This document shows positions 52,677 through 62,681 of a DNA stretch of 64,000 bases, piece after piece. A program made the position numbers and the translations under genes. Source of the DNA: Teratosphaeria epicoccoides (taxonomy: Eukaryota; Ascomycota; Dothideomycetes; Mycosphaerellales; Teratosphaeriaceae); contig JADDMT010000009.1 in NCBI GenBank assembly GCA_021401465.1, forward strand, positions 124,001 through 188,000, written 5' to 3'. The stretch's first letter is position 1. Every line of letters starts with the position of its first letter. Below the pieces are notes generated by a model that was given only the letters and a program-made list of their open reading frames with translations, did no database searches and was not told the DNA's origin.

Positions 52677-53119
52677 TTCCGTGGCTATGGCTGTGGAGTA
52701 TGCGTGACTGCGCGAGAAGGGAAGATTAGAAACTTTTGTTGATTCAAATTGAGCAGCATGTGACCACATGCTGTTATTAGTATGCTTATGTATGTGTACA
52801 CTTCTGACGGGCGATGAGGGAGCTGTCTCATGACTTCCCTGCTTCACGTCGTTGCACTGACCACTCCTGATACATTGATCACGCAACTGCGTGCGTGCAA
52901 GCTCTTGCTTCCTCACGGGCATTTTTCCAGAAGAATGGCAAGCTGTTCGAGGTCTCGTCAGAACTGGCCATTTAAGATGGTGGTTCTCTTCCTCTCCCGT
53001 CCGGTCCATCTCACTTGCCAATGTAGGGCGCTCGATACAGAAAACCTATTGACTTGAGCCAGCCATGATAATGACTTGCATGTTTCGTGATGGCTCCAAA
53101 ATCGACTGTCACAGCTCAC
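52677..53119. other. Intergenic
   Basis: It holds the promoter of the AIG2-like gene, possibly a small 5' exon of it, and the 3' flank of the DUF1264 gene. Confidence 0.4.
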
Positions 53120-53839
53120 TCACGATGCATGCTGACTCCCATGACCCAATCCTTGCCGTTCACCAGGACCAACCTTCTGCTTCCAAGCATAATCCGCATC
53201 AGGATGCACCTCTGGCTCCTTGATGTATGCCCGCTTCTCCGCCTTCTTCGTGCTGTCCACTCCAAATCTTCTATCTCTATCTCCCACGGTGCTGTCGAAA
53301 TCGAATTGATCGCGAGCGGTGAAGCTCGTCATCAGTTGTGGCTCGCCCAGGGGCAGCTGGTGCCCCTTGTCCGTCTGCCAGAGATGATAGACCTTCCCAT
53401 ACAGGACCACAACCTCCTCCATCTCCTTGTTCTCAGCCTCCTCCCACAACGCGTTCGGGACCGCCGGTGGCGCTGGCATGATCAGCATTCCGCTCTTCAC
53501 CTCGAACACGTGGCTATGCCAGAGCGCCCTCTCCTCCGGAGCTAGCTTCTCGTATACGTGCGGTCTGACCATATACTCGATGCCAATCAGCCTCGCATCT
53601 GGCTTGTCGGAGTCGTACAAGATGCATTGCCGGACGTCTTCGTTCAGGTGTGCGCAGTAGTGATTGGCCTCAACACAGCGGCCTGGCTCGGTGGCATACG
53701 CGTGGAAGGCATTGAGGTGAGCACATAGACGCTTGGGTGGGTCGAAGTTCTGGACCATCGACGCGCCCGTCTCGAGTGTCTTGTTCTTGAGGGATTCCTC
53801 ATCGCCTTTGGTGTGATTGGTGGTAGGAAGCGAGTCCAT
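53120..53839 (-). CDS. DUF1264 protein (oil-body-associated-protein family)
   Basis: The 239-residue product matches the DUF1264 family along most of its length: LCAHLNAFHAYATEPGRCVE, ANHYCAHLNEDVRQCILYDS, ARLIGIEYMVRPHVYEKLAP, and EERALWHSHVFEVKSGMLIM, with the histidines conserved in the family. The plant members associate with oil bodies; fungal members are uncharacterised. The start MDSLPTTNHTKGDEE is the first ATG. The last 15 residues (after DADYAWKQK) do not look conserved, and a GTTGGT donor there leaves room for a different C-terminal exon. Divergent from DOT1 by 459 bp. Confidence 0.85.
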   Translation of the reverse strand: MDSLPTTNHTKGDEESLKNKTLETGASMVQNFDPPKRLCAHLNAFHAYATEPGRCVEANHYCAHLNEDVRQCILYDSDKPDARLIGIEYMVRPHVYEKLAPEERALWHSHVFEVKSGMLIMPAPPAVPNALWEEAENKEMEEVVVLYGKVYHLWQTDKGHQLPLGEPQLMTSFTARDQFDFDSTVGDRDRRFGVDSTKKAEKRAYIKEPEVHPDADYAWKQKVGPGERQGLGHGSQHAS

Positions 53840-54298
53840 GTCGCCGTCGCGGTGAGGAGCAGCTGATGGAGACTGCTCCCGACACTTTCACATGCCTTCT
53901 TGTACACGCTCACGGCCTTGCTGACGTATGGGTTGCATCACCTCGGCCATCACGCCGCTCAGATGCCACACGGCGACGAGAACCGAAACAGGAAGGAGCG
54001 CTCCCCAAACCATGAGGGTGGAATGTAACGTGACATTCATGATTCCGCTCTCGGCACATGCATCCTGATTCCTGATTCCTGATCCTGGGAAGGCGTCGTT
54101 CTAGCGCCGAGGGTCCAACTCAAGAAACAGTACACACAGAACAATACACTACACTACATCACGTAGGCCCAACATCGCATTCAACACGCACTCGGTAGCA
54201 CGACCGACACCCATCCCGAGCACATGCACAGCCATCCCATCACACACAGCATCATGCGATAGCAGTCGAAGCACACACATTCCCTACCCGCGCCCAGC
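53840..54298. promoter_or_regulatory. Shared divergent promoter region of DUF1264 and DOT1
   Basis: The 459 bp lie between start codons on opposite strands. An A/C-rich stretch (about 54120-54165) precedes DOT1. The pentanucleotide-like CTGATTC repeats at about 54063-54083. No specific motif is claimed. Confidence 0.5.
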
Positions 54299-55849
54299 AT
54301 GAATTTCTCCTTCGGCGGCAACAGCAGCAAGTCTGGTACTGCGGCGAAGAAGCCCACGATCACGCGAACGAGCGTCAGAGTACCCGTGAAGCAGTCCGCG
54401 TCGAAGCCATCACCCGCCCCAGCACAGCCTAGCAAGGCCCGCTTCCAACTGTCAGAAAACCGGAAGGCGTCCGGCGCATCGCTCAGGCCGGCCGCCACCT
54501 CTCAGAAGCCTGTGGTCCACCGCGCTCTCGCCAAGTCCCGAGGCCTGAAGCGCAAGAGCGCGACCCCAGACCACGTTGCATTCAGCGACGAGGACGACGA
54601 CGACGACAGCAGCGACGTTGGTGGAGGTAGCGAGTCCGATGTCTCCAGGAAGCGCATCAAGAGCAGCGTCAGCTCGGTCTCATCCCTTGGTGCACGGCGA
54701 AGAGTCATACATGATTCGGCATTCTCAAAGCATAACGGGCCACTGCAGATCATGCACGGCGCCGGTGCGACGTCCGGGGAGTATGCACACCAGTTCAAAT
54801 TGCCATGGAGCGAGGAGGAAGTGACGATCGTGAGGCTGCAGTATCCGAGCGGATATCCCACGGAGAGGTTCGAGCTGAAAATTCCAAAGTCAAAGGACGA
54901 CTACAAACCGATGGAGGACATCACGAACACGATCGAGATCGTTGCCAAGTACTACTTCCCAGATGAGCTCTATGAAAAGTACTACAGAAACGACGACACT
55001 CGGTTTGAGCGCAAGTTCATTCATGCGTGGCAGAGAGAGGACGTGGATGAGTTCAAGAGCATCGTGGACGAGTACAACAGTATCGTCAAACCACTCCTGG
55101 ACGACGGCACAATCCAGCGGAAGCTTGAGAGCAAGAGCCTCCTAGAGCTGGACTTGATCAGGCGAATCCTGGATCAGATATTCGCGCGTACAGTGTCACC
55201 GAGGGCCGAAATCCTGAACAAGTACACTGCCGGCTCTGACAACGTCTACGGCGAGCTGCTGCCGAGATTCTGCAGTGACATTTTCAAGAAGACACGCTTG
55301 ACTCACGAACAGTGTTTTGTTGACCTTGGTTCTGGCGTTGGAAACGTGGTCTTGCAGGCAGCACTTGAGGTCGGGTGCGAGAGCTGGGGCATAGAAATGA
55401 TGCCCAATCCTTGCGATCTGGCCGAGCTTCAAGGCGCAGAGTTCGAATCGCGCGCTAAGCTTTGGGGTCTGCGCGTCGGCTCCGTGAATCTGATGCGAGG
55501 CGACATGACCCAGGCTCCGGCTCTCACGCCCATACTCCAGCGAGCAGATGTGATCCTCGTCAACAACCAGGCGTTCACTCCTCAACTCAACGACAAGCTG
55601 CTGCACATGTTTCTGGACTTGAAGGAAGGCGCGAAAGTTGTGAGTCTGAAGCCGTTCGTACCCGAGGGCCACAAGATCCAGATGCGGACGATCGACGACG
55701 TCAAGAATCAATTCGTGCCGAAGAAATACGAGTATTTCAGTGACAGTGTTTCCTGGTCACACTATGGCAACGAGAATTGGTATATTGCGACGAAGGACTT
55801 GAGGCCGCTCAAGGAGTTCACAAGGCGGCACAGCGGACGCCGCGCATGA
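54299..55849 (+). CDS. DOT1: Histone H3 lysine-79 methyltransferase DOT1
   Basis: A single exon encodes 516 residues. The first 150 are basic and Ser-rich with an acidic patch (EDDDDDSSDVGG) and a likely nuclear localisation signal (SRKRIKSS), consistent with nucleosome binding. The catalytic domain has the D1-type loop (LLELDLIRRILDQIFARTVS), YGELLPRFCSDIFKKT, the SAM-binding motif I DLGSGVGNVVLQAALEVGC at about 342-360, GIEMMPNPCDLA, and NNQAFTPQLNDKL near 422. The end (SVSWSHYGNENWYIATKDL) is also conserved. The enzyme methylates H3K79 without a SET domain, linked to silencing boundaries and the DNA-damage response. The length is short compared with metazoan DOT1L and typical for fungi. 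Confidence 0.95.
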   Translation: MNFSFGGNSSKSGTAAKKPTITRTSVRVPVKQSASKPSPAPAQPSKARFQLSENRKASGASLRPAATSQKPVVHRALAKSRGLKRKSATPDHVAFSDEDDDDDSSDVGGGSESDVSRKRIKSSVSSVSSLGARRRVIHDSAFSKHNGPLQIMHGAGATSGEYAHQFKLPWSEEEVTIVRLQYPSGYPTERFELKIPKSKDDYKPMEDITNTIEIVAKYYFPDELYEKYYRNDDTRFERKFIHAWQREDVDEFKSIVDEYNSIVKPLLDDGTIQRKLESKSLLELDLIRRILDQIFARTVSPRAEILNKYTAGSDNVYGELLPRFCSDIFKKTRLTHEQCFVDLGSGVGNVVLQAALEVGCESWGIEMMPNPCDLAELQGAEFESRAKLWGLRVGSVNLMRGDMTQAPALTPILQRADVILVNNQAFTPQLNDKLLHMFLDLKEGAKVVSLKPFVPEGHKIQMRTIDDVKNQFVPKKYEYFSDSVSWSHYGNENWYIATKDLRPLKEFTRRHSGRRA

Positions 55850-56557
55850 CGGTGGTCTCGAGATTTGGGGCAACAGATGTCACCGCCGACATGGAACATG
55901 ACGGCATGAAGCTTTTCATTTGAATTTTGGTATTGATCACTGGACGGGGGTCCTCACAGGCTTGGCTACAAGCGCAGGAGAGCATTGTTACGGTGAGGAT
56001 TGGGCTGCATTTATTGGTCTTCTGCATTCGATACCCAGGACAGCGAGGCATTGGGCGGGGTGCATGGGCTTGTATCAAATTGCTTTCGACGTGTGCCATT
56101 GAGCCCTCGACGGTCGTGTTTCGGCAGCTGACTACGGTCCCTCGGTCCATGATTGAGTGCGCTGAATGTGACTGTGCATGATGACGGGAATGCTGGCAGT
56201 GCACCAGAGCCTATCGAGCACATGAGCCAGGCCATGCAGCCAGGTGAAATGGTGGAAACGGTATGCTGCGCCTCACGACATTATCGAAGGGAGGATCCAT
56301 GCAGGCTTCCCAGCACCCGCCCTCGTCGTAGTCTCAGCCAGAAATTGAATTCCTTGCTCTTGACACAGCAACCGTAGGCAAACACAGTCGCACAGTATTC
56401 AGCTGCAGATAGTGCTCGATAGACTATCCTTCTCCATTGAGTGATGGACAATCATGGTCGAAAGACTAAGTTTTGATGTCGTGGCTGGATACCTGGTGCG
56501 CGGATGCTTGACGGGTGCTGGTGCATTCATTATTGACACGCACGCTCCGACATCAAC
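55850..56557. other. Intergenic
   Basis: I see no supported gene. It holds the DOT1 terminator and the promoter of the dynactin gene. Confidence 0.5.
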
Positions 56558-58395
56558 ATGACACCGGCGTTCCCTTATGCTCGCTACGCCTGCCCATGCT
56601 CCGACCGGACTTCTGGCGCGCCCCCCTCTCTCGCGGACCAGCCGCTCTCGCCTGCCGCCGCCCCGGACACCTACCACGAGGACAGGCCCTTGAACCCTCA
56701 CCATCCTCGAGCGAACTACTCCCTCTACCCTCTCAACCACCTGCTGTTCTGCGATGAGTGCGACGCAATCAGGTGTCCATGCTGTTGGACTGAGGAGGTC
56801 ATCAATTGGTACTGTCCAGCGTGTCTGTTCGAAGTGCCGAGCAGCGCAGTCAAGAGCGATGGGAACAGGTAGGCATCAGGGGAGCACGCACATCCGAGAG
56901 CCTTGGTGAGGCTGACAGGTAGGTCTGCAGATGTGCGCGCAGTTGTTACAATTGCCCTTCGTGTACAGCCCCTTTGGCGGTCACCACCGTGCCGCAAGCA
57001 CCCGACACCCATCTGAAGCCAAGGAGTGCCTCAGACGAGGCATACATGCTCCAATGTCAGTCCTGCAATTGGAGCACGCAAGATGTTGGCATCGTGTTCA
57101 ACAAACCAACAAAGATCACCGAGCAGTTGGCCAAGCAGCATAGAAGGAGCGCTGCAGCCAGCAAGGACAACGACCCGCCTGACAAGAGCAGCCAACCTGC
57201 GCTTGAACACGACGAGGCATTCACAAGCCTCGACAGCTTCTACAAAGATCAGCTCAACGAAACGGAGGAGACGCAGACCCAGTATGGTACCAGCCCGTAC
57301 AGCTCACCCAGCAATCTAGCGCGCATCATGAGCTTGTACGGTGGTCTGTCCGTGAACGCACTCAAGAAGAGCAGGGAAAGACCACAGCCAATGCGGGAAG
57401 CGCGAGGACGGTCGGAGGGGTTGTCTGCGTACACGTTGGATGGCGCCAGTGAGGAACACGAGATCCTGCAGAAACTGCAGTCCGTGACCTGGGAAGATAC
57501 AGTCTCACATTCGCAACAACTCTCAACACCGTACAACCACTCGGTCCGCTTTGGCGACCAGCTCTGGCCGGTCGCGACGGCTCTCCGAACACGTAAAGGG
57601 AAGCGCTGCAAAGAGTGCCGTCAATTCCTCGCCCGTCCAGATCCCAAAATCAGCAGCCTGAAGTATAAGATACATTTATTGGCACTCAGTCACGTCCCCC
57701 ACGTTTCTCTCAAACCTTTACATTCAGACCCGGAACGAACGAAACATCCAACCTTCACACTTCGACGACCCCATCCACGGCAAGCTGATCTGCAGCCACT
57801 GAATGCGCTGCATTACACACTGACTGTGCGCAATCCGATTTTCGACACGATCAGAGTCACACTGGCGACGCCGCGGTTTACGCCTGGAAAGGTGAGGAGC
57901 AGGGTCACCATCTTGTGTCCGCAATTCCCGGTCGGGCCGGCAGGTGACATGTGGGATGAGGCTATGAGCATCAGTACTGCTTCTGCGGCAAACGCTGGGG
58001 GACGAGACGCTGCCATGGCTTCCTTGACAGGCAACCGATCAGCAGAGGATCCCGACCGTCAGCCGGAAGCCGGGAAGATCTGGGAGAAGACCAGGAACTC
58101 GACAAGTGTCATCGTGGAGATCGTGCCTGGGCAATTGCGGTCAGGCAAGACTCTGGTGGAAGGGCAGCTTAATGTGCCCAGCACACCGTCCAAGCAACAC
58201 CGGAAAGAGGAAGGAGAGGAGGAGCTGGATGAAGACGACGACGTGCTCGAGATTCCAGTCTACGTGAGAGCTGAATGGGCACACACAGTTGACGAGCAGT
58301 CCGATGAGATCAGCAAGGGCAGGGCAAAAGGGGAGAAGGTCGCAAAGGAGTTGGCCTTTTGGTGTGTGCTTGGCGTAGGCAAAATCGCGGACTGA
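56558..58395 (+). CDS. DCTN4: Dynactin subunit 4 (p62)
   Basis: Exons 56558..56868 and 56931..58395 join across a 62-nt intron (GGCTGAC branch) to 591 residues. The junction reads KSDGNR/CARSCYNCPSC, completing a cysteine-rich N-terminal zinc region (CDECDAIRCPCCWTEEV, NWYCPACLFEVP, CQSCNWS). Dynactin p62 features follow: SFYKDQLNETEE, LARIMSLYGG, RCKECRQFLARPDPKISSLK, and a beta-rich C-terminal half (NALHYTLTVRNPIFDTIRVT). p62 sits at the pointed end of the dynactin filament and helps dynein cargo adaptation. The acidic insert EEGEEELDEDDDVLE near the C terminus is usual for fungal members. Confidence 0.9.
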
Positions 58396-60053
58396 TGTAC
58401 GATTTCCCAAGGCTGCTGGATCACGGTCCCGGACCAGATGTCCGACGAAAACCAAGGCCACCTTGTGACAAGGCTGCATGTCCCAAGCGCCATGGTCCAG
58501 CGGATCGAATTCGCGGGCGCGTGTGGATCCTGGCGAGCCACGGGTAACACTCGGGAAGGGCGACGGTTGTCGACTGCCGTTAGCTTCATGCGCTGGGCGG
58601 CCAATGCTTGGAATTGTCACCAACTCTATCTGCTCCGCCCAGCTGTGAGCCTATTATGATGATGTGGACGGGTACGAGCTGTTGGGTATGACGACAAGTA
58701 TGGAGGACCCCGTGTGTATGGACGGTGCCGTATCACGTGGCTGTGCGTGATATTCGAGCTGCCGACGCCATACGCGAAGTCAAATCGCCAGAGGGCGATC
58801 CGTGATCAACAGATACGATGAAACTGTTTCTGCTGCTGCTTTCGTTTCTCCCCTCGCACTATTTGGTCGATTATATCCTGCCGGCCTCCGTTTTCAAGTC
58901 CCGCGGGAGCTACCGATAGCTTGGTCTCAGCCGTGTATCGCTGACCAGAACTGCAGTCTACGCGTCCAGTGCCCTGACGCGTTCATAGCATGCATCGTCT
59001 TTCGGTGCGTCTCCTTGACCTGGCCCAATAGCGCCGTCCAATGGCGCGATGTATAGAGACAACACTGTCATCTTGGAAGGCTCGCGATCGCGTCGCACCG
59101 AACCTGAAGAAGTGCCTCAGCATCCTGCCCGAAGAGATCGATCGGCTGAAGACCCTTGCAGTCGTGCTGGAGAATTCCAAGCGGCCAAATCATTGCGGAG
59201 GAGTCATGGGACGCAGACCTGACGGTCCAGAAAGGGCGGCAACTCGATCTTGGGAAGTGGGGCGAGTGGAAAGGACGTGCCTGTCGAAGATCTTGCTAGA
59301 GATCACTCGCGTGACGATATGCCGCAGCGTTTCGTCCGCAGCCCAGGCAGGGACTACGTCGAGACGCGGTTAGCTGAGCGCCTAAAACAAGAAGGAGGTC
59401 GTGAAACGCTGTTCTTGCCGATCGTGACGATGCGCAGCGTCCTGACCCGTGCAGGCTGGTCGTGCAGCAGCGGCAGGAAGCCAGCGCTGTGCCTGGTAGC
59501 CAGCCTGTAGGCGTCATCGCCAGAGCAGAGAAGCTCAAGCGAGGCCAAGCCTGGGACATCTTGCGGCAAGAGCAGGCTCTGGCGAGTGTCGACGACGCCC
59601 GATCGACGTGACACCGGAAGACCCAGAGGCGTGTATCTTTTCACTTAGAGCATGGGTCGAACGCCAACTCACATGCATGCATTCAGGCACCAAATCGCGA
59701 GCGTGAGATGAATGGACAAGTCAAGGAGTCCAGGATGTGAAAGGCTTTTGGCAAGCCATGATCATTGCAAAGTACTGTACACGGATCCCAGACCCACACA
59801 TGTATCCTTTGACCATTGCCTCATCCCACACGACAGACCAGTGCTATCCCGCCCCAATTGACATGTCTTTCCGGTCCCGGTATGTCACAAGCAACATAAG
59901 CATACAGCGTCAAGAATTTTGTTATCGCGTGATTGTGTTCTCCCGGACTAAGCAATAACGCCACCGCTGGAAGAACACCAAACAAACGAATCGACATGAA
60001 ATGCTGCCGTGCAGCCGGTAGTGAGCCCCCCCTCTTCTTCAACAAATGGAACG
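58396..60053. other. Intergenic with a possible frameshifted relic
   Basis: Apart from the coding-like blocks at 59045..59611 there is no supported gene. It separates the 3' ends of the dynactin gene (plus) and the disordered-protein gene (minus). Confidence 0.4.
59045..59611 (+). pseudogene. Possible frameshifted relic, family not recognised
   Basis: Coding-like text alternates between frames with no room for introns: MYRDNTVILEGSRSRRTEPE (59050 onward), then IIAEESWDADLTVQKGRQLD with KWGEWKG in the next frame, then back to DDMPQRFVRSPGRDYVETRL and AERLKQEGGRETLFLPIV, and finally KLKRGQAWDILRQEQALASV ending at 59611. Compensating single-base shifts suggest a decayed gene or sequencing errors. 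Chance open frames in GC-rich DNA are a serious alternative. Confidence 0.25.
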
Positions 60054-62681
60054 TTACTCAACAGCGACGTGCCGTCTCGAGCTCGAGCTCAAGCTCGTTG
60101 TGCGGCTTGGCAACTCCGCTCCAGAACGCCTTGAGCCGAAGTGCCCAAGCGACGTGAGTCTCCTCCTTGGAACAGATACGGGCTGCATCTCAAAGCCTTG
60201 CCCGTTGCTCTCATCGTCTTCTTCTTCTTCTTCTTCTTCTTCTCTTACAGGAGGTGTCGATTCCTTCGTCCAACGTCGACGAGCGGTCTCGGAGGACACC
60301 ACGCGATTCATATCCCGATTGACATCATATGCACCTGAGTTCGCGCGTCGGACTGCCATAGCCTCTCGCAGCGAGCCAGATTGTGGCGTCTGTGGCGTCT
60401 GCGGCGAGTGGTATTTGCGACTGACGGCAGGGCTGGGCCGCAGCTTCCCGAAATCGGTCATTGCGCGAGACACCGGCCGCACAGTGGGATCATCGTCGCC
60501 ACTGATATCGTCAAAAACGGGCGGTCGCACGCTCAATAGCCTGCTACTCGATCTGCCGACGCGCCGTAGCTCGCGCGGTTGAGCTCGGGGTTGGGGTGGC
60601 GTACTTTCGTGATCAGAAGTGGATGGTTCTGTACCGCTTTCGCGACGGCTGCTGCTGATGCTGGTGGAGCACTGTACGCCAAGTATGCTAGATCGACGCG
60701 CTTCCAGTCGGCTCATAGCGCGTGAACCAGATCTCGGAGCATTCTCACCTGCTCCAATGCTGCTGCGGGAGTACCTGATGTTCGGAGAAGCGTTCGGAGC
60801 CTCTACCGTCACAGGCGAAGCAGTGACGCTTGCTACATTTGGAGCTTCATGTTTGCCTTCGCAGAGTGCAAGGCACAGATCTGTAAGATTGCGGCACATA
60901 GAGTCAGCCTTGCGCCGAATGGCACGATCAGATACAGTCATTCCGTTGATGATTGATGCTGCCGAGAATGTCGTGCCTTGTGGGCCAGCATTACCCGTCA
61001 TTGCCGCTAAGTGTAGAGCGTCGGCTGCGGTCGCTTCCAGCGCGCGATGCAGTGTGCCATTCAACAGAGGCTTCGCTTTCACCAAACCAGAATGCAGCAG
61101 TGGATGGAGGCTGGCAACGTGAGGACCGCCGACAGTATTCTCTGCTGCTGTAGACTGTGACTGATGCCGCGACTGAGGTCGAGACTGAGGAGCTGTCTTC
61201 ATGCCAGCCTCAGGTTCTTGCCCGATGTCACCTTCAGGCTGGGAATGCTTGCGTTCCTGTATAGGGGAAGAGTCAATAGTCGTAGGTGCAGTCGTTGCGG
61301 TTCTTGGTCGCTCACTCGAGCTGCCAGAGATTGCGGCGCTTGAGCTCGGTGGCATTTTGCCAGTAAGTCCGAGTCGTTTAATCCGGGACTTCAAGTCGTC
61401 CAACTCGTCCCAGACAGTATCCGCAGTGTCTGAATCCGCAGACCCCGAGTCAGCTTGCGAGCGTTTCGGCTCGGAGCTGTCCGCTGGGGACTCGTCTTGA
61501 GAGTCATGCGCCCTGGCAAAGAACTGATTCCTCATGCCATATGCAGGCTGTTCTGGCGAGCGTACCTCGGACGAGCGCATCCGTCCAGACGAGCCAGCCG
61601 ACAGTGGTGGGCGTTCGGGAGGAGCACCAACAGTGTACCGATGTGCCCGACTGGCAACCAACCTCCCAGATATGCTCACCGTGTCATCTGCCTGCTTGTC
61701 TCGCGTTGTATCTCTGATGCGGTCTGAGTAAGCAGACAGTGCTGATGCCTGCCGATCTCTCGGCACAGAGCGCTCGTCCAGCGCCTTACCGCTTGACGGC
61801 GATTTGCTCTCGCGCGAATCCATAGGGAGCGAGCGACGCTTGATCGCCTGCGATAAGCGACTGGTGGTGCTGCTGCGACTCACTGGCCTCCGCTCCTCGA
61901 TTGCCGCATCATGTGCAAGCTCTAGGAATAGATCCTCTTCTCTTCTAACCATGCGGCGCGCCATCTGCTCTTCTCTCTCTCCAAGTGACGAGTTCTCCAA
62001 CTTTGCCAGCGCGTGTCCGTTCATTCGCAACGGCGATGTTATTGCTGTCGAAGGGAGTGCTGGGAGCGACTTGCGGCGCGCGGAGATGTGTGTGGGTGAG
62101 GTTCGCTTGGTATTAGTCCTGTCAAACAGCTGTTGTCCCGTGGTCACGCCGTCATCCCGAGACGACGAGCTGCGCGACGCGGTCAGCTTCACTGAAGAAG
62201 CGCGTCGTTCACGAGCCGTCGTTCGTGCTCGTGACTGGGAGACAGCGCGTGTTGCAGGGGCCGATATAAACTCTGCGTGTCTGTGACGTCCCGTGCGACT
62301 CCGCTCACTGGGACTGGATATAGAGCCCGGTGAAGTGGTCGCGACGGGTGCTGGTAGGTATCCGTTTTCCAGGAAGCGCGCAGGGATGGCAGGGACTGGT
62401 ACGGCGTCCGGTGGCAGAGAATGTCGCTGACGTGATCGAGGGCTCTCACTGCGGTCTCGAGATCGACTGCGCAATGTCTGGATGGCAGGATATGGGAGAA
62501 GAGCGGATGTAGTGCCTGTCTCCAAGGGGTCGGCCGTCGTCACAGGAGGCTGGCGCCCAAGTCCACCACTTGTCTGCGATTCAGACATTGCGGCGGCCCC
62601 ATCCGCTAGCTGCGTTCCATGCAGGTCCCAACTCGCGGCGGTGTCAAAGAACTCCTCCCCTTCGCTCTCGCTGTGGGACAT
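60054..62681 (-). CDS. Large disordered fungal protein (annotated elsewhere as LPXTG-domain protein)
   Basis: A single exon gives 875 residues from MSHSESEGEEFFDTAASWDL. An ATG twelve codons upstream (62717) is a possible alternative. The protein is Ser/Arg/Pro-rich and mostly disordered. Conserved islands are ARRMVRREEDLFLELAHDAA (about residue 240), DTVWDELDDLKSRIKRLGLTG (about 430-450) followed by KMPPSSSAAISGSSSERPRT, and IRRKADSMCRNLTDLCLALC (about 600), all familiar from Pezizomycotina proteins that databases label LPXTG-motif cell wall anchor. Bacterial sortase anchoring is not expected in fungi, so that label should not be taken as function. A glutamate run near the C terminus is encoded by a CTT microsatellite. 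A scaffold role is a guess. Confidence 0.8.
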   Translation of the reverse strand: MSHSESEGEEFFDTAASWDLHGTQLADGAAAMSESQTSGGLGRQPPVTTADPLETGTTSALLPYPAIQTLRSRSRDRSESPRSRQRHSLPPDAVPVPAIPARFLENGYLPAPVATTSPGSISSPSERSRTGRHRHAEFISAPATRAVSQSRARTTARERRASSVKLTASRSSSSRDDGVTTGQQLFDRTNTKRTSPTHISARRKSLPALPSTAITSPLRMNGHALAKLENSSLGEREEQMARRMVRREEDLFLELAHDAAIEERRPVSRSSTTSRLSQAIKRRSLPMDSRESKSPSSGKALDERSVPRDRQASALSAYSDRIRDTTRDKQADDTVSISGRLVASRAHRYTVGAPPERPPLSAGSSGRMRSSEVRSPEQPAYGMRNQFFARAHDSQDESPADSSEPKRSQADSGSADSDTADTVWDELDDLKSRIKRLGLTGKMPPSSSAAISGSSSERPRTATTAPTTIDSSPIQERKHSQPEGDIGQEPEAGMKTAPQSRPQSRHQSQSTAAENTVGGPHVASLHPLLHSGLVKAKPLLNGTLHRALEATAADALHLAAMTGNAGPQGTTFSAASIINGMTVSDRAIRRKADSMCRNLTDLCLALCEGKHEAPNVASVTASPVTVEAPNASPNIRYSRSSIGAGENAPRSGSRAMSRLEARRSSILGVQCSTSISSSRRESGTEPSTSDHESTPPQPRAQPRELRRVGRSSSRLLSVRPPVFDDISGDDDPTVRPVSRAMTDFGKLRPSPAVSRKYHSPQTPQTPQSGSLREAMAVRRANSGAYDVNRDMNRVVSSETARRRWTKESTPPVREEEEEEEEDDESNGQGFEMQPVSVPRRRLTSLGHFGSRRSGAELPSRTTSLSSSSRRHVAVE
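60216..60243. repeat. CTT/GAA trinucleotide microsatellite inside a coding region
   Basis: About eight CTT units on the plus strand encode a Glu run on the minus strand in the large disordered protein. Confidence 0.9.
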
